Shown: positions 32,072 through 44,231, numbered from the stretch's first letter. The stretch is 64,000 bases of DNA from Timema cristinae (GCA_039000515.1 JBCFYV010000100.1:34894421-34958420), one strand, 5' to 3'. Notes: generated by a model not told the origin, from the sequence alone. Numbers and translations are program-made.

Positions 32072-34740
32072 GGCTTAAGTGTTTCCACCGGTTTCTCACC
32101 CTCATACTCACTATCACCATCATATAATCTCATTGGGACATGGAAAGAGCTTCCACTAAAAGGATGTACGATTAGTACATTCGGGTGTCCCTTGGGCGAC
32201 GTATGTTAGTACTGTATAATATCTCAACATTCTGGGTTATGAGCGATGTATCCCAGATGCGCAATAATAATATTACCATGCTAAAATGATAGAAATTCTC
32301 CGAAATAGGCTTATCTGATAGTCTGCATGCGCCGACCCGGTAGACAAAAGTTTTCATCACTCAATACCTTTCTTAGTGCTATTTTTTTTTAAATGGCACC
32401 TTTTCCTTATAGTAGTAAGGCAGCGAAATAGGAATCAAGAGACGGTACATATAATTTATTCAAATAGTTAAATGCAGTGGTGACATCAGAGGGGGTGACA
32501 CTAAAGTGACTACCTATGTATAAAAATTGTGTGTAGTGCTTTGATGGAGATCTCTTAATTAAAAAATACCCTTGTAGCTAGCTATAAGTCATTCACGAGC
32601 TAAGTTTACCTGGATGACAGCTCGAAATGTTACTAGAAGTAATCCCTAATATATCACTACGCCAATAGCTGACAACTATCACTTATGATCACTGTAATGA
32701 AAAAAGATGGTGATATATTAATGTGATAGTTAACCATAGTAATTTAGGCCAATATTATTTATATATTTATTTGAGGTCAGACACAAAGTTTATAGTTTTA
32801 TTCCCCTTAAAAAAATATTAATTATAAATTATTAAATATTAAACTTCTAACGAACATATCTTCAAAATGGCGGCAGATGAATCTAAACCATATGATTGAA
32901 GATAACGGTAAACAAGTGTTTTACAATGATGCAGACACGCATTGATGAAAATATTTTATTCAGTTAAATATTTCAAAATACGAGAAAAAATCATGAAATC
33001 ATTTATTGTATGTAAAAAAAATGACAACAATTTTCTCTTTTCCAAGTAAATACGATGCCTGTATTAAAAGATATTGATGTGTGCACTATATTACACAAAA
33101 TCCGTAACGTTCCAAAACGAAAAATAAGTACTTTTAATTATGTTTAAAATATTTTTTCGAGTTAGATAAAAAGAAATTATTTAAAAAATGAAATAGTATG
33201 AGGAAACTTAAGTTTACGTTATTTAAATGTAATATATAACAGGTAATTAAAGATCTTTACATTTACAACAAAACTGTGATCTTTTACAAGTGTTGGCAAC
33301 CCAAAACCTAAACATATGATTTTCAAACTGTCATCCAGGTAAAAACCTATCGTGAACGGAATATATATAACAATATGCATTTGTCTATAACCTCTACATT
33401 ATTTGGACCGTTATAAATCATGCAAACCAAATCCATTAAGTCATATCACGTGATGGTAAAGTTTAACGAGTTAAAATGGACATTGTTTTGATGAAGTTCT
33501 TAAACGTTTTTTATTCAAATCATATTGTTTTCCTACCGAATTTCCACGTCAATCACATGCAGCTATGTACATTGTCAGTATATTTTTCTATGCGTATGAT
33601 GTCGTAATTTAAAGTTGTACATTTGAATTTGCAAGTTGTTTGTGTCACTATTATTGCAATTACTTTGAATGATAACGGGTAACATTAGTGGAGGAAAAAA
33701 AAAGCTGAGAATTACTTGTTGGTTTGGTACGGTAGGCCCACGGTGGTGACACCATGAGTTGTCGCACTGGGTGACACCAACATTAGTTACGCCACTGTTT
33801 AAATGAACATGATTCCTTGGGTAAAGCCCTAACAGACGTGGGAAAATAAAACACATGATCCCTAGAAGTATCATTTTCGTACTTTGGAATAGTAATTAAA
33901 GTTACTTTTCACTGTATAGGCCTATTTATTTTACTATTACGCTTAGCGCTAATGTAACAGGCGTAATTTAGGGGTAAGTATGTGCACGGCGTTAACAGGT
34001 GAGATTTTCTACACATTCGTTAAATTATCAAACATAGAGAGAAACAATTAACTATGAGCCTACCTTTGCGAAGGGTGACTGAGAATACCTGGAGCGATGT
34101 GATAATAGCTGGGACGTCCCAATCTTGATTCTTGAGCACTTACTAATTATTTCACACGAGAAAGTTTCAGCGAGCCTAAGGCCATTAGGGGAAAAGGGTC
34201 AATACGGTGCGGACACCTAGTGCTAATGAATATAATTAATTATACAAAGAATAGATCATATCTGGCTCACTAAATATATTCATACTAAACAGTGTGAGAA
34301 TAATAGATTGATCACACGAAAACAAGAGAATGGCAACGCTTTTTCCCAAATATAACCGTGCAGTTCCGTAAGTTATTATATTCAGAGTATTTAGAAAATA
34401 ATCTGGATTTAAATTTTAGTACGGGAGTGTTTCGAATGTAACTCAAATATTAGGCTAAATTATAATAATTTTTTTATTTTGAGTAAAATAAATAATTTTA
34501 CTTCTTAAAAAATATTTATCATAGGCGTATAGATTAGGATTTGGCAACTTCAGCATTGGTTAAGTTAAAAAATTAGATAGTTCGAACCCATCATGATTCA
34601 CCATGAAATTTCTATTTAAATCACTGGTAAAAAAATTACACTTGATTCGAATTTAGAAGAAATATTTGAATAAATAAAAGCCTATACAGTGTTAATTTTG
34701 TCGCGTTTGTACTAATTTAAAACCTAGCTTAACGATTTTA
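32072..34740. other. Unassigned 2.7-kb AT-rich stretch
   Basis: The longest stretch without a recognised repeat. A 99-codon minus frame (33575-33874) and a 62-codon one (32172-32360) have no family features. It may be non-repetitive intergenic or intronic DNA. Confidence 0.45.
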
Positions 34741-34793
34741 ACTAAACCATCCTGTATGCCGAGAATGTCAAATAAAGTTGGAGCCTAGTGCAC

Positions 34794-34822
<29 letters not shown>
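34741..34822 (+). pseudogene. Processed-transcript-like 3' end with poly(A)
   Basis: AATAAA at 34771-34776 is followed 18 bases later by an uninterrupted run of 29 A (34794-34822). A polyadenylation signal at the usual distance from a genomic poly(A) run is the mark of a retroposed mRNA or a LINE 3' end. The 5' extent is unknown and no coding remnant was found upstream. No target duplication was found. Confidence 0.5.
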
Positions 34823-34826
<4 letters not shown>

Positions 34827-35370
34827 GCGGGTTTACTAAAATCGAGAATGTGTTGTCTCGGCCTTCAACATTTATTTTGATTTGCAATTTTCGTATGCTA
34901 ATTTTTTTTCAAAGTTTTTATATTTTGTCCTTTTTTTATATATTGGATTTGTGCATTGTGTTTTATATAGACTATATAAATCTATGCGGTTATATGAAGC
35001 ATATTTTGAGATTATTGATTTATTATGTACCATCTGTTTGGATAGGCCTACTCATGAAAATGATTAATTGAATTTTTGATTTCGAATTTTTTTTTAAGAT
35101 ATACGAATACCTTGAAATTTGAATTTAAAAGGTGCTACTGTATATTCAAAAATCTTTCTTTTAGATTATAATTTCTAAACTGATAATAATCTTTAAAATA
35201 TCAAGCTTCGGAATTTTTTATTTTGTAAAATATTCGCTAAGGATATCTCATATAAAATAAATCACTTGGATATAGAAACAACAAAATATTTTGAAAAGGG
35301 GGCTCCTTTTTGCTTGATATAAAATTTTATTGAACAACGAGCATGCATTGTGGTCGTGACCTTTATGTAT
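34823..35370. other. Unassigned AT-rich stretch
   Basis: Two overlapping plus frames (34778-35071) begin in or beside the poly(A) and are rich in F, I and Y because of base composition. Not genes. Confidence 0.45.
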
Positions 35371-35371
35371 T

Positions 35372-35410
35372 TACTAGCTTTTACCCGTCGCGGCTTCGCC
35401 CGCAATAATT
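35372..35410 (+). mobile_element. Arthropod repeat terminal motif
   Basis: TACTAGCTTTTACCCGTCGC, then GGCTTCGCCCGCAA, matches a terminus I know from abundant insect and other arthropod repeats (often ACTAGCTTTTGCCCGCGGC). Its usual partner end, TTATAATATTAGTATAGAT, is at 38000-38018, but a second start lies at 37656, so the pairing is uncertain. Confidence 0.6.
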
Positions 35411-35801
35411 GATAAAATCTTTTAATTTTTAACTAAACTGTTTTGGTAATAAATCAAACTTTATTTTTTTCAAATATCTATGCATTTTTCTCAGTTTTAG
35501 CTGTAAATAATTTTACCGTATTTTAATTTTAACTTTTAAATAATTCATAATAAAAGAAATATATATTATTTAAGTTATCAATTATAAATTTTTTATTTTT
35601 TATTTTTTTACCTTCATAATTAGTAATACAAATAAATAAATGAAATAAATTTTTTTTTCGAAATATATAGCTAAAAAAATCACATTTATTATTTATTAGT
35701 ATGAAACTACGTCACACTAATTACTATTTACTTTAATTACAAAATATCAAATCACAAATTCTTAAATAACATCATTTCAATCACATTATAATCATATATT
35801 T
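35411..35801. other. Unassigned AT-rich stretch
   Basis: Very AT-rich. May be the interior of the element starting at 35372. Confidence 0.35.
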
Positions 35802-35802
35802 A

Positions 35803-36056
35803 TCTTACTAATATTATAAATGCGAAAGTTTGTGTGTTTGGATGTTTGTTGCTCAATCAGACCAAAACTGCTGAGCGGATTCGAATGAAACTTTGTACGT
35901 TGGTTGAATATGTTCTGGAATAACATATAGGACTATTCCAGAACATATTCTACCAACGTACAAAGTTTCATTCAAATCCGTTCAGCAGTTTTGGCGTGAT
36001 TGAGCAACAAACATCCAAACACACAAACTTTCGCATTTATAATATTAGTAAGATTT
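35803..36056. mobile_element. Near-perfect 250-bp palindrome of an arthropod repeat
   Basis: The left arm (CTTACTAATATTATAAATGC at 35813 onward, through ACAAAACTTTGTACG-type sequence to TGTTCTGGAATA near 35925) matches the right arm in reverse (TATTCCAGAACATATTC to GCATTTATAATATTAGTAAG ending about 36053). Arms are about 110 bp with few mismatches and a loop under 20 bp. CTTACTAATATTATAAATGC with GCGAAAGTTTGTGTG is a known arthropod repeat end. The arrangement suggests two copies fused head to head, or a foldback form. Confidence 0.8.
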
Positions 36057-36319
36057 ACAAGTGTGCTGATCGAAATAAATAAAATTTGAAGGCCGTGTCA
36101 TATAAACAGGATGGTTGGGCAACGTTTTGAAGACAATATCGCCTCAACGATATAACCCAGGGCCTCAACTCAAACCTTTCTAAATCAGCACCGCAAGGAC
36201 AATGAAAGCTCTAGGTAGACCTCATCGAACTAAAGTACACGCAACATCCTTTTTTCTACATTTATATAAACAGCTTTAAACTCTAGCTAAACATGAATAA
36301 ATGGAATAGATGTATATAA

Positions 36320-36333
36320 AATATTAAAAGTAC
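36320..36333 (+). repeat. Target-site duplication, left
   Basis: AATATTAAAAGTAC, repeated exactly at 36586-36599. Confidence 0.9.
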
Positions 36334-37064
<731 letters not shown>

Positions 37065-37065
37065 C

Positions 37066-37161
37066 TAATAGCCCTAATAGCCACAGCCCTGACTGTGTAC
37101 CAGCAGTGATACGTCACTTAGAAGAGGTACAACAGGGCTGTATCAAGTAGGGCTATTAACA
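37066..37161. mobile_element. Very short MITE-like hairpin
   Basis: TAATAGCCCTAATAGCCACA, then GCCCTG, at the left pairs with CAGGGCTGTATCAAGTAGGG, then CTATTA, at the right. Total is about 96 bp. Too short to classify. Confidence 0.55.
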
Positions 37162-37649
37162 TTTCCTTCAAAGACTTGTAAGGCTTTATCTCGGGAACCA
37201 TAGGACGTAGGTTCAAAAGGCCTTTTTGTTTTTTGAGGTATATATTATCCACACACCAGTTACTTCCTACTTAAATCGGATACACCCTATATGCGGAGCT
37301 CCCGCGGTTCAAATGAAAACATTTCGCGGGCTATGTGTATTTTGGGGACTCCTTAATCTTGCTCGTGCTACAAAGCTAGCTCGAATAGGTCCTAAAGCTT
37401 GTTCACGATTGATAAATCGAGAGGATGGAAGGTAATGGGAGCTTAGTTAAGTGTTTTTTCAGTATGTACATAAAAAAAAATCCCTTTAGGCTATGACAAA
37501 TTCAATTTTGTTTCAACAGATCGCTTACTTTGATTTTCTACATTTAATTTTCTCAAAATATCTTGAATGTTTTTCATGATCATCGCGGCATTTGACCAGG
37601 ACTTATTTTAAAGAGTTTCCGTTTAAATATCGCCCATGACATATATTCA
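37162..37649. other. Unassigned stretch
   Basis: TCTCGGGAACCATAGGACG at about 37190 recalls motifs inside arthropod repeats of the type at 37656. A 69-codon frame at 37226 has no features. Confidence 0.35.
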
Positions 37650-38018
37650 AGACTAGACAATCCCGCATGGCGTTGCCCATGACCCACTCTGTAGTATAAG
37701 ATTTATATAAGGTCCTCACTTGCCCCCCCCCCCCCTGATGCCCGATTTCAAATGGAAACGTTATCTCTGAAACGTAATTCTAAGCCAGATTATATCAATA
37801 AATATAGCTATATTATACCTTGTGTAAAACTATCGACATTTTTATGAGGAATAAATTTAAATTTTCAAAATAAAATATAGCCTATGTTACTCGCAGATAA
37901 TGTAGCTTTATATTGGTGAAAGAATTTTTAAAATAGGTCCAGTAGTTTTTGAGTCTATCCATTACAGACAAAAAAACAAAAAATCAAATCTTTTCTCTTT
38001 ATAATATTAGTATAGATC
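37650..38018 (+). mobile_element. Arthropod interspersed repeat, near complete
   Basis: It begins ACTAGACAATCCCGCATGGC and ends TTATAATATTAGTATAGAT. Inside, ATGTTACTCGCAGATAATG, GTCCAGTAGTTTTTGAGTC and CCATTACAGACAAAAAAAC are well-known motifs of a repeat common in insects and other arthropods. Literature names differ (RTE-derived or non-autonomous Helitron of Lep1 type), so I leave the superfamily open. A C run at 37723-37734 splits the 5' part. Confidence 0.75.
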
Positions 38019-39031
38019 TGTTGAGATTATCCAAGAAGTAGAAAATTACACCAAACTAACTGAATTTTACTGAACGTTGTAACATTAGGTTTACGGGATA
38101 GCAGAAGGGCTCCAAGTAGCAGAACCACGTCATGATGTTCCCAATTCGTGAAGAAAAAGTTTCATGGTTGAGTGATAGACTTATTATTCATATCATTAAA
38201 AGCACTTCAAAATATATCAATTATTCTCCTTTATCTAAACTCGATATTAAAATCCCTTAATTAGTATGAATACATGGGTCGCTGTCCGATATCACACATA
38301 ATAAATATCGACTCGGAATGCCCGGGTTATCACGGTGGATTGGATTGATTAAAGTCAGATGAGAACGCCAGACGCGAGATAAGCTATTTAACAGCAAAAT
38401 GCTCTAACACCAAAAAGAGTTACCGTAGGAAAAAATATACCTTGCTTAAGATTTCTACCTTCTAGAACCTTCTACATAGAACGCATTACACCCCTCCTCG
38501 TTGCCAAACCCTTGTTTACTTTTAAAGAAGACTTCAGCCTCTCTAAGTTAGAGAAGGATGGCAGAGTGATGAAATACTTTTCAACTCTAAAGCCAAAATA
38601 ATACAAAAATATAATATAATATTGAATATCATAGTGTAATACATTTATTATATATGAATTTAAGCGTTAGATAAAACAATATTACAATTTGTAATTATTT
38701 CCAAAACACCTTAACCCACGTGTTAAAGACACATGTTTAGTCATAAGTATCCGTATTTGGTGGTTTAGTCACGTGTTTTATATCTCTGTCCCTTATCCGC
38801 AGATTTGGGAGACTAAAAAAACCTATCACCATATTCTTACAAAAATTATACTTTAATATATTATTTTTATCCTTCCATTTTATTTGAAAAAAAAAGTTTT
38901 CTGTTTGAAATACAACTGCTTCACTATTTGTTTTGCGCATAATTCGCTTTTTCATAACACTAGCTTTGAGATCTAAATAATTGAAACGTCAAAACTTTCA
39001 AAAAGGTAAAATTAATTTTATTCAATCTCAA
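38019..39031. other. Unassigned 1-kb stretch
   Basis: AT-rich. A 72-codon minus frame (38737-38955) has no features. Confidence 0.4.
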
Positions 39032-39255
39032 GTATCGATGGGCACGTGGACTAAACGTCAATATAATCCAAACTGGTTTGCCCAAGATAGGATAGTTAGG
39101 GTTCCGATTCCGGTCGGGTCTACTGATGGTGGTTTTTCCTAAATAGTTTCACACCTGTCTATCCCCTCCGCGAATTCGCGGACACACTTTCTCCAAATTC
39201 TATCTGCCTCATCCCTTCCTTATAAATATAATTAAATGCGTATAAGCTAGATGGC
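39032..39255 (+). mobile_element. SINE family B, decayed copy
   Basis: Head TATCGATGGGCACGTGGAC, body with TAAATAGTTTCACACC. The tail is not recognisable. Confidence 0.6.
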
Positions 39256-39655
39256 TACAGTATAATTGTCATAGGAATCGCAACGACAGCTAGAAAAGTT
39301 AATAGATCTATTTCAACGTATTTATAAATTAAGTTATGTGATCTGTAGCCCTCACTTTTGATAGCTATAATAAATACATATAAAATAACACTAATAATAT
39401 AATAAATGTTATCAATTTGATCACAAAAGGTTTTTATTTTTTAAAAGGCCCTTCTTATGGAAATTTAACTATAATAAGACGCTGAGTAAAAACAGTATTC
39501 AAAAATTATTACATTCTCATCTTTCCCTCAAATATAACTTAACATAAAGGGCTTTTGGATGTAAACCTACCCAATATTCAAAAAGAAAATAGGGGATTGT
39601 CCCCCCGCCCCCTTATTGCCGCCACTAAAAATGTACCTTATTTTAACTTTAAAAA
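39256..39655. other. Unassigned AT-rich stretch
   Basis: Nothing recognised. Confidence 0.4.
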
Positions 39656-40010
39656 AAGTCTGCAACCCTTACTGCTGGATGAGTTGATACCCGCTCTGTA
39701 CCCACGCGTGCAGCGGGTAGAGAGCTCATGTCCCGTCCACCCACACGTCGGCCGGAAGGATCAAACTGTAGGTGTACCAATTAAAGTCTTGTGACCCACC
39801 TGCGGCCGTGGTGGGCGGTCTCCGTCCGGCCTGCCTGTGTTGACTTTTAACGGCCTAACAAGGAGACCGTCTTATATAATCTGTGATAGACATGACGTGC
39901 CTGTTCAGGACCGGGATGTGCCTTCCGTGGTGGTCTTTGATGTGACGCCCGATTCATAAGCAAGGAGTTGGTTCTTCGGAGCGATATATACCCTGATTTT
40001 GGTTGGAAGA
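39656..40010. other. GC- and CpG-richer island of unknown origin
   Basis: About 350 bp with many CpGs (CCACGCGTGCAGCGGG, CACACGTCGGCCGG, CTCCGTCCGGCC), in sharp contrast to AT-rich flanks. Frames on both strands (39555-39794, 39847-40108) show no domain. It could be a young mobile-element fragment (for example an LTR), a CpG island or an exon. I cannot decide. Confidence 0.4.
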
Positions 40011-40251
40011 ACAGTAGAGAAAATTCTAACATATTTATTTGCGACCAACATTGATAACATTTTACTGTATATTTGTATTAGTTTATAGGTATTGATAATA
40101 TTTATCAAAAGTGACAGCTGAATATAACATGGCTTGACGTATGAATTTATTAAAATAGTTTTAGTAACTTTAGTAACTAACTTTTACTGTTCTTCCTACC
40201 AAAATTTTACTTTAGATAGGAACGCTTTTAATTCTTTTATTTACAGTAGCC

Positions 40252-40480
40252 CCATAGTTTCTTTGGTGCTGACTGACAGCTCACAGCTGACAGCTAAAAG
40301 TTTTGAAAAGCTACCAGACCAAATTATGTATCCCTACGCCGAACCATATGATCTGCAAAAACATGTGTTTAACAGCTGTCACTTCTGGCGGTCAAAATTT
40401 AGGTATATACCTAAATGTTGACTGTCAGATGTCAGCTGTGAACTGTCATTCACCACCAAAGAAGCCATGAGGCTACTGTA
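40252..40480 (+). mobile_element. TA-flanked MITE G, copy 1
   Basis: Body 40254-40478 between TA dinucleotides. The ends CAGTAGCCCCATAGTTTC and GAAGCCATGAGGCTACTG are inverted repeats that continue inward (TTTGGTGCTGACTGACAGC). The centre holds TTAGGTATATACCTAA, a perfect palindrome. TA duplications suggest the Tc1/mariner superfamily. The 95-codon frame at 40134-40421 is incidental. Confidence 0.9.
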
Positions 40481-40534
40481 CGTGTCTTACTGTCGTTTTG
40501 GATAAGCCACTGCTTTAACCAATCTAAGCAAGCA

Positions 40535-40690
40535 CTGGTGGTCACGTTTTCTAAGGCGTAAGGCTCGTCAGTTGCGTCAAGGTTGAGGTTCAAATTTATT
40601 GACAGCTATTTATCACCAAGCTCTTCATATCCACGATAATACTGGTGCAGTTACACCTAAAATTCCTAATCCATAGATTAAGCCGTTAAA
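40535..40690 (+). mobile_element. SINE family B, heavily decayed copy
   Basis: Head-like ACTGGTGGTCACGTTTTCTAAGG, B-box-like GAGGTTCAAATT. No tail. Confidence 0.4.
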
Positions 40691-41050
40691 TAACCCGTTT
40701 TTTAAAAATCGCATAGACTAAAAAACCTAATCTTATGATTCACAGTGAGGGGAGAGGATTTTTTAAGGAAATTTGCCAACATACGCTAGGAGGAATAATC
40801 TGATCAAACTTCTACCTGTGAACCAGATTGGACTTGAACCTTGGAATACCGAGTCAAAGTTTGTTCAGATTTCAACGCATGAAGACAACATTTCCATATG
40901 ATACTCTCACACCCTCCCTTCTTAGCCCCTTCACCTAGTAAGTCCTTCTAGCTACCCCCCTTCACCCCTCGAACACAGGGGGCGGCAGGCTTATTATTTT
41001 TATAATGAGATGATTTTTTTATGCCCTTTTAAAAGTTTCTTCCTGCGGCT
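40691..41050. other. Unassigned stretch
   Basis: Nothing recognised. Confidence 0.4.
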
Positions 41051-41051
41051 A

Positions 41052-41578
41052 TTAAGCTGCGCCCAGACTAGCGAGCCGAACTTTAACATTCCCGTGAGCC
41101 ATATTTTGCTTCTTAAAGTTATGTACTTTCATGAATGACAAGCAATGAACAGGGAAAAATTAAAATTGGCTTCCGCACCATGTATTTATTTACATATATT
41201 TATTTACATATATTTATTGACACACCCCAGCTGTCCACATTTTTAGAAGAGTGCACTAGGGGGTGATTTAACCATCTCCTCTCCACTTTATAATGCGGGT
41301 GCACAACCTCGACACTTTCTCCCTCATCGTCAGATTAAGTCATTTATAACTAGAGCCCGGATTTGTATGCAAAATGCATATTTTTATTCACATACATAAA
41401 GGTATGTAGAAATTATATACTTTATAGGTCAAACATTTATAGACCATTTGACCGGTGTTCGATAGTGCATACAAATGCATATTCTGGGGAAAATAATTTT
41501 GTATTCATATTTTAAATTTTTAAGGTGAAAATCCATATTTTACTCGAGGCTCGGCTTGCTAATCTGGACGCAGCTTAA
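41052..41578. mobile_element. TTAA-flanked TIR element
   Basis: GCTGCGCCCAGACTAGCGAG at 41056 matches, in reverse complement, the right end at 41553-41574 (GCTGCGTCCAGATTAGCAAG) at 17 of 20 positions. TTAA flanks both ends (41052-41055, 41575-41578), as in piggyBac-type elements. The interior holds a TTTACATATATTTAT array (41188-41218) and a separate repeat at 41350-41545. No transposase frame, so non-autonomous. Confidence 0.8.
41350..41545 (+). repeat. AGAGCCCGGATTT repeat with ATGCAT motifs
   Basis: Starts ACTAGAGCCCGGATTTG and contains repeated ATGCATATT words and a TAGACCATTTGACC segment. I recall similar repeats in arthropod genomes but cannot name the family. It sits inside the TTAA element. 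Confidence 0.45.
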
Positions 41579-42034
41579 GATTATAGTCTATAAGAGGGCC
41601 CAGATTTTTTTTTTCGTATTCCAATAAAGGTGTTACATTCTGCACTTTTTCTGTCCCAAATTATTCCCCATCTCTTTTCCACCTTGTGTGTGTCCTAGCC
41701 CAATGTTGTAAATCTGCAGATAGCCCGGAATAGGAGCAAAGTATAGACAACTGTATCCGATGACATTTATCTCTTGATTTACTGGCGGATGGGAGAGGTG
41801 GGGGAGGGGGAGGGGAGTGGACATGGGAACGTGCCCTCACATTGAAGACGAAACATGAGACACACGTGTTCGATGATCTCAGAGTGGCCCGGTTGTAAAA
41901 GGGGTGGAGCATACAGGTTTAGGCAAGGTACCTTGATTTTATTAGGTTTGGGGCCGAAAAATAATATATATATTTGTGTATTTTTTTCTACATAGTTACA
42001 CCAATAAAGTAAAGAAGAAAAGGTAGAATCTTAG
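41579..42034. other. Unassigned stretch
   Basis: A purine-rich run at 41790-41818 (GGGGAGGGGGAGGGG) could form a G-quadruplex. Two overlapping minus frames (41633-41912) are composition effects. Confidence 0.4.
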
Positions 42035-42135
42035 AGGAATGGTATTCGTATTTGAGTGAAGATACGATGGGGGAAATAATTAAGAAAAAAAATAATCTTA
42101 GTACTCCAGCCGGGATTCAAGCCACAACCTAGCCA
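42035..42135 (-). mobile_element. SINE family B fragment
   Basis: Keeps the body complement and the B-box complement (GCCGGGATTCAAGCC) only. Confidence 0.55.
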
Positions 42136-42545
42136 GGTCCCCGGTTTGACTTCAAGCATGGCCGAAAAATGTGTTATTGGGAAGATTCGTGACTTTTGAG
42201 ATCTGTATTTGTGTCGGTTTTAGAATTAAATTAGTTTATAAGTTTTTGTACTGATAAAACCATTTGGAATTAGAAAGTGAATATTAAATAAATACCCCTA
42301 ATGATAACAAAACTTTGTAATGGTTTTTCAAACCTTTATATTTTCATTTCCTCAGAAAACTGTTGATTGGTCATAACAATCGTTGTAGTCTAAATATGTG
42401 CGACACTTTCTAATAACAATCAAGTAGGCCGGCTCTTCAAGGTCACGGTGTTCAATTTCGTAGGCTAGAAAACTTGTATTTCATATTTATTTTTATTCAC
42501 ATCTCTGCGGATTTAAGCTATTTCCCCCCTTCATAACAGTGATAA
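42136..42545. other. Unassigned stretch
   Basis: Nothing recognised. Confidence 0.4.
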
Positions 42546-42547
42546 AG

Positions 42548-42620
42548 TCCACCTCGGTGGTCTTTGGGTAAAGTGATTTCCTCAGGAATTGTGAGTTCAA
42601 ACCCAGCCAAAGTCAGAGGT
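42548..42620 (+). mobile_element. SINE family C head fragment
   Basis: TCCACCTCGGTGGTCTTTGG, then a B-box-like GTGAGTTCAAACCCAGCC, align with the head of family C. After AAAGTCAGAGG the sequence diverges. Confidence 0.55.
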
Positions 42621-43177
42621 GGACTGGGCCTCCGAGACACCGGGAGATATTCTGGTGGGCCGGTTCTATATGGTCCACCCCATTTACTATTCAAGTAAAA
42701 ATTATTATTTTTTTACAATCCCGTCTGTTACTGGCTCTAGAACCGAAACCATTTTACCGATCAGGCTAGAACTTAGTGTCTAGGGTTTTCATGAGGTTCC
42801 TTAGAGGGTTGTATGGGATTATCTATCTAATCTTAAAATTAAGGGTTTACCTAAGGGTGAAAAATATTAAAAATGTTTTTTTTTTCAAAATCGGCTATAA
42901 CAATGGAAGGAATAAAATTATCTTATAAATGACCAAAGCTACTACAAGTTCTTTCACGTATTCATACGTCAAACCACATGATTAGCAGCTGTTAAATTGA
43001 TTTGATAGATATTATAAATACAGACAATATAATACTAATAACATATTCAAATACATATTATCAATGTCGGATGAAAATAAGTTTGTATTTTCTAAAACCT
43101 GCTGTTCGCATTATAATCCTTATCTATACCTTTGAGTGTAGGTACTTCTAACAGTTCCGACAATTATTCTGAAGGCC
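42621..43177. other. Unassigned stretch
   Basis: Nothing recognised. Confidence 0.4.
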
Positions 43178-43432
43178 TTCTTCAGTGGTTGAATGTCCTA
43201 AGGCATCTTCAGTGGTTGAATGTCCTAAGGCATCACTAGCGTGTTTTAAGACTGGGAGATCGAGGTTCGAATCCCCGTCGGGTCTACTGAGGATGGTTTT
43301 TCATAAAATGGTTTCCCACTCTCGCCTCGCAAATGCTGGTAGATGACCTCCTCCTTCCTCATCCTTACCCTATTAGATTAATTATCATGCACTCATATAC
43401 CTTGACATGTAGGTCTAGTAAGATGCGGCGAT
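43178..43432 (+). mobile_element. SINE family B copy with duplicated head
   Basis: The A-box region TTCAGTGGTTGAATGTCC, then TAAGGCATC, occurs twice in tandem (about 43181-43233). B box GAGGTTCGAATCCCCG, body CCCTATTAGATTAATTATC, tail decayed (CATGTAGGTCTAGTAAG). Confidence 0.8.
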
Positions 43433-43555
43433 AAGATAAAAATATGAATGGTGCTACCCCACAAACTGCGTTACAGGTTCTTTTGGTTAAAATTTCTATC
43501 GGAAGCGGGCATACTGTTCCCGCGCAACTTGGCAACACGTACAAACAGTAGCCCC

Positions 43556-43720
43556 ATGGCTTCTTTGGCGCTGAGTGACATCTGATGGCTTTGAAAAGTT
43601 ACCAGACCAAATTATGTATCCGTACGCCGAACCATATTATCTGCAAAAACATGTGTTTAGCAGCTGTCAGAAGTTAGCTGTGAACTGTCAGTCAGCACCA
43701 AAGAAGCCATAGGGCTACTT
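43556..43720 (+). mobile_element. TA MITE G, copy 2 (internally deleted)
   Basis: 165 bp against about 230 for intact copies. The CACAGCTGACAGCT part and the central TATATACC palindrome are missing. The right end reads CTACTT instead of CTACTG and the flanks are not TA, so it has decayed or lost its edges. Confidence 0.8.
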
Positions 43721-43741
43721 TTGTAGCTCTCTTAAAATATT

Positions 43742-44028
43742 ACTAGCACCACGTATTACTTACTACCCGTTCGGGTTATACACACTTACGCTAATGTGTA
43801 ATGGCAGGGTGATTGTGAAATTAAATGAAGGACCTACAGTTTAACGTGGGATCCGAACCACGGTGGAGGCCTGGCATTCCCCACATTCACAAGTTGTGAT
43901 TAATACAAGTCTTGTCGGAGGTGAAGGAAGGGTTTGGTGATCAGATAAATCTGTGCTGGGACCAAGGATTGAACCCCGGACCCCCAACACAGAAGTCCGA
44001 TACTTTACCCCTAGACCACCAGGTCACC
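43742..44028 (-). mobile_element. SINE family A, variant with 14-bp insertion
   Basis: Complete. Carries AAGTTGTGATTAATACAAG. The tail complement is almost lost (TACTAGCACC) and so lacks the (TTA)n array of other copies. The 71-codon plus frame at 43912-44127 is incidental. Confidence 0.9.
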
Positions 44029-44143
44029 TTCTCTTATGTTAATGTAATTCCACTCTATATTCCCTATACATGTAAGAATGGAACTATACTTAATGTAAGA
44101 GAGTGTGACATGGATGAAGGAGCGTGAAAGCATCAGCACCCCC

Positions 44144-44161
44144 CCTCCCCCCCCCCCCCCC
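44144..44161 (+). repeat. C homopolymer run
   Basis: CCCCCCTCCCC followed by a long C run. Possible source of sequencing error. Confidence 0.8.
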
Positions 44162-44231
44162 TACACCGCGCCGGATGACTGGCCATCATTATTGGCGTGC
44201 TTCCTTTTGGAAGCCTAATATTAACAAGGGG

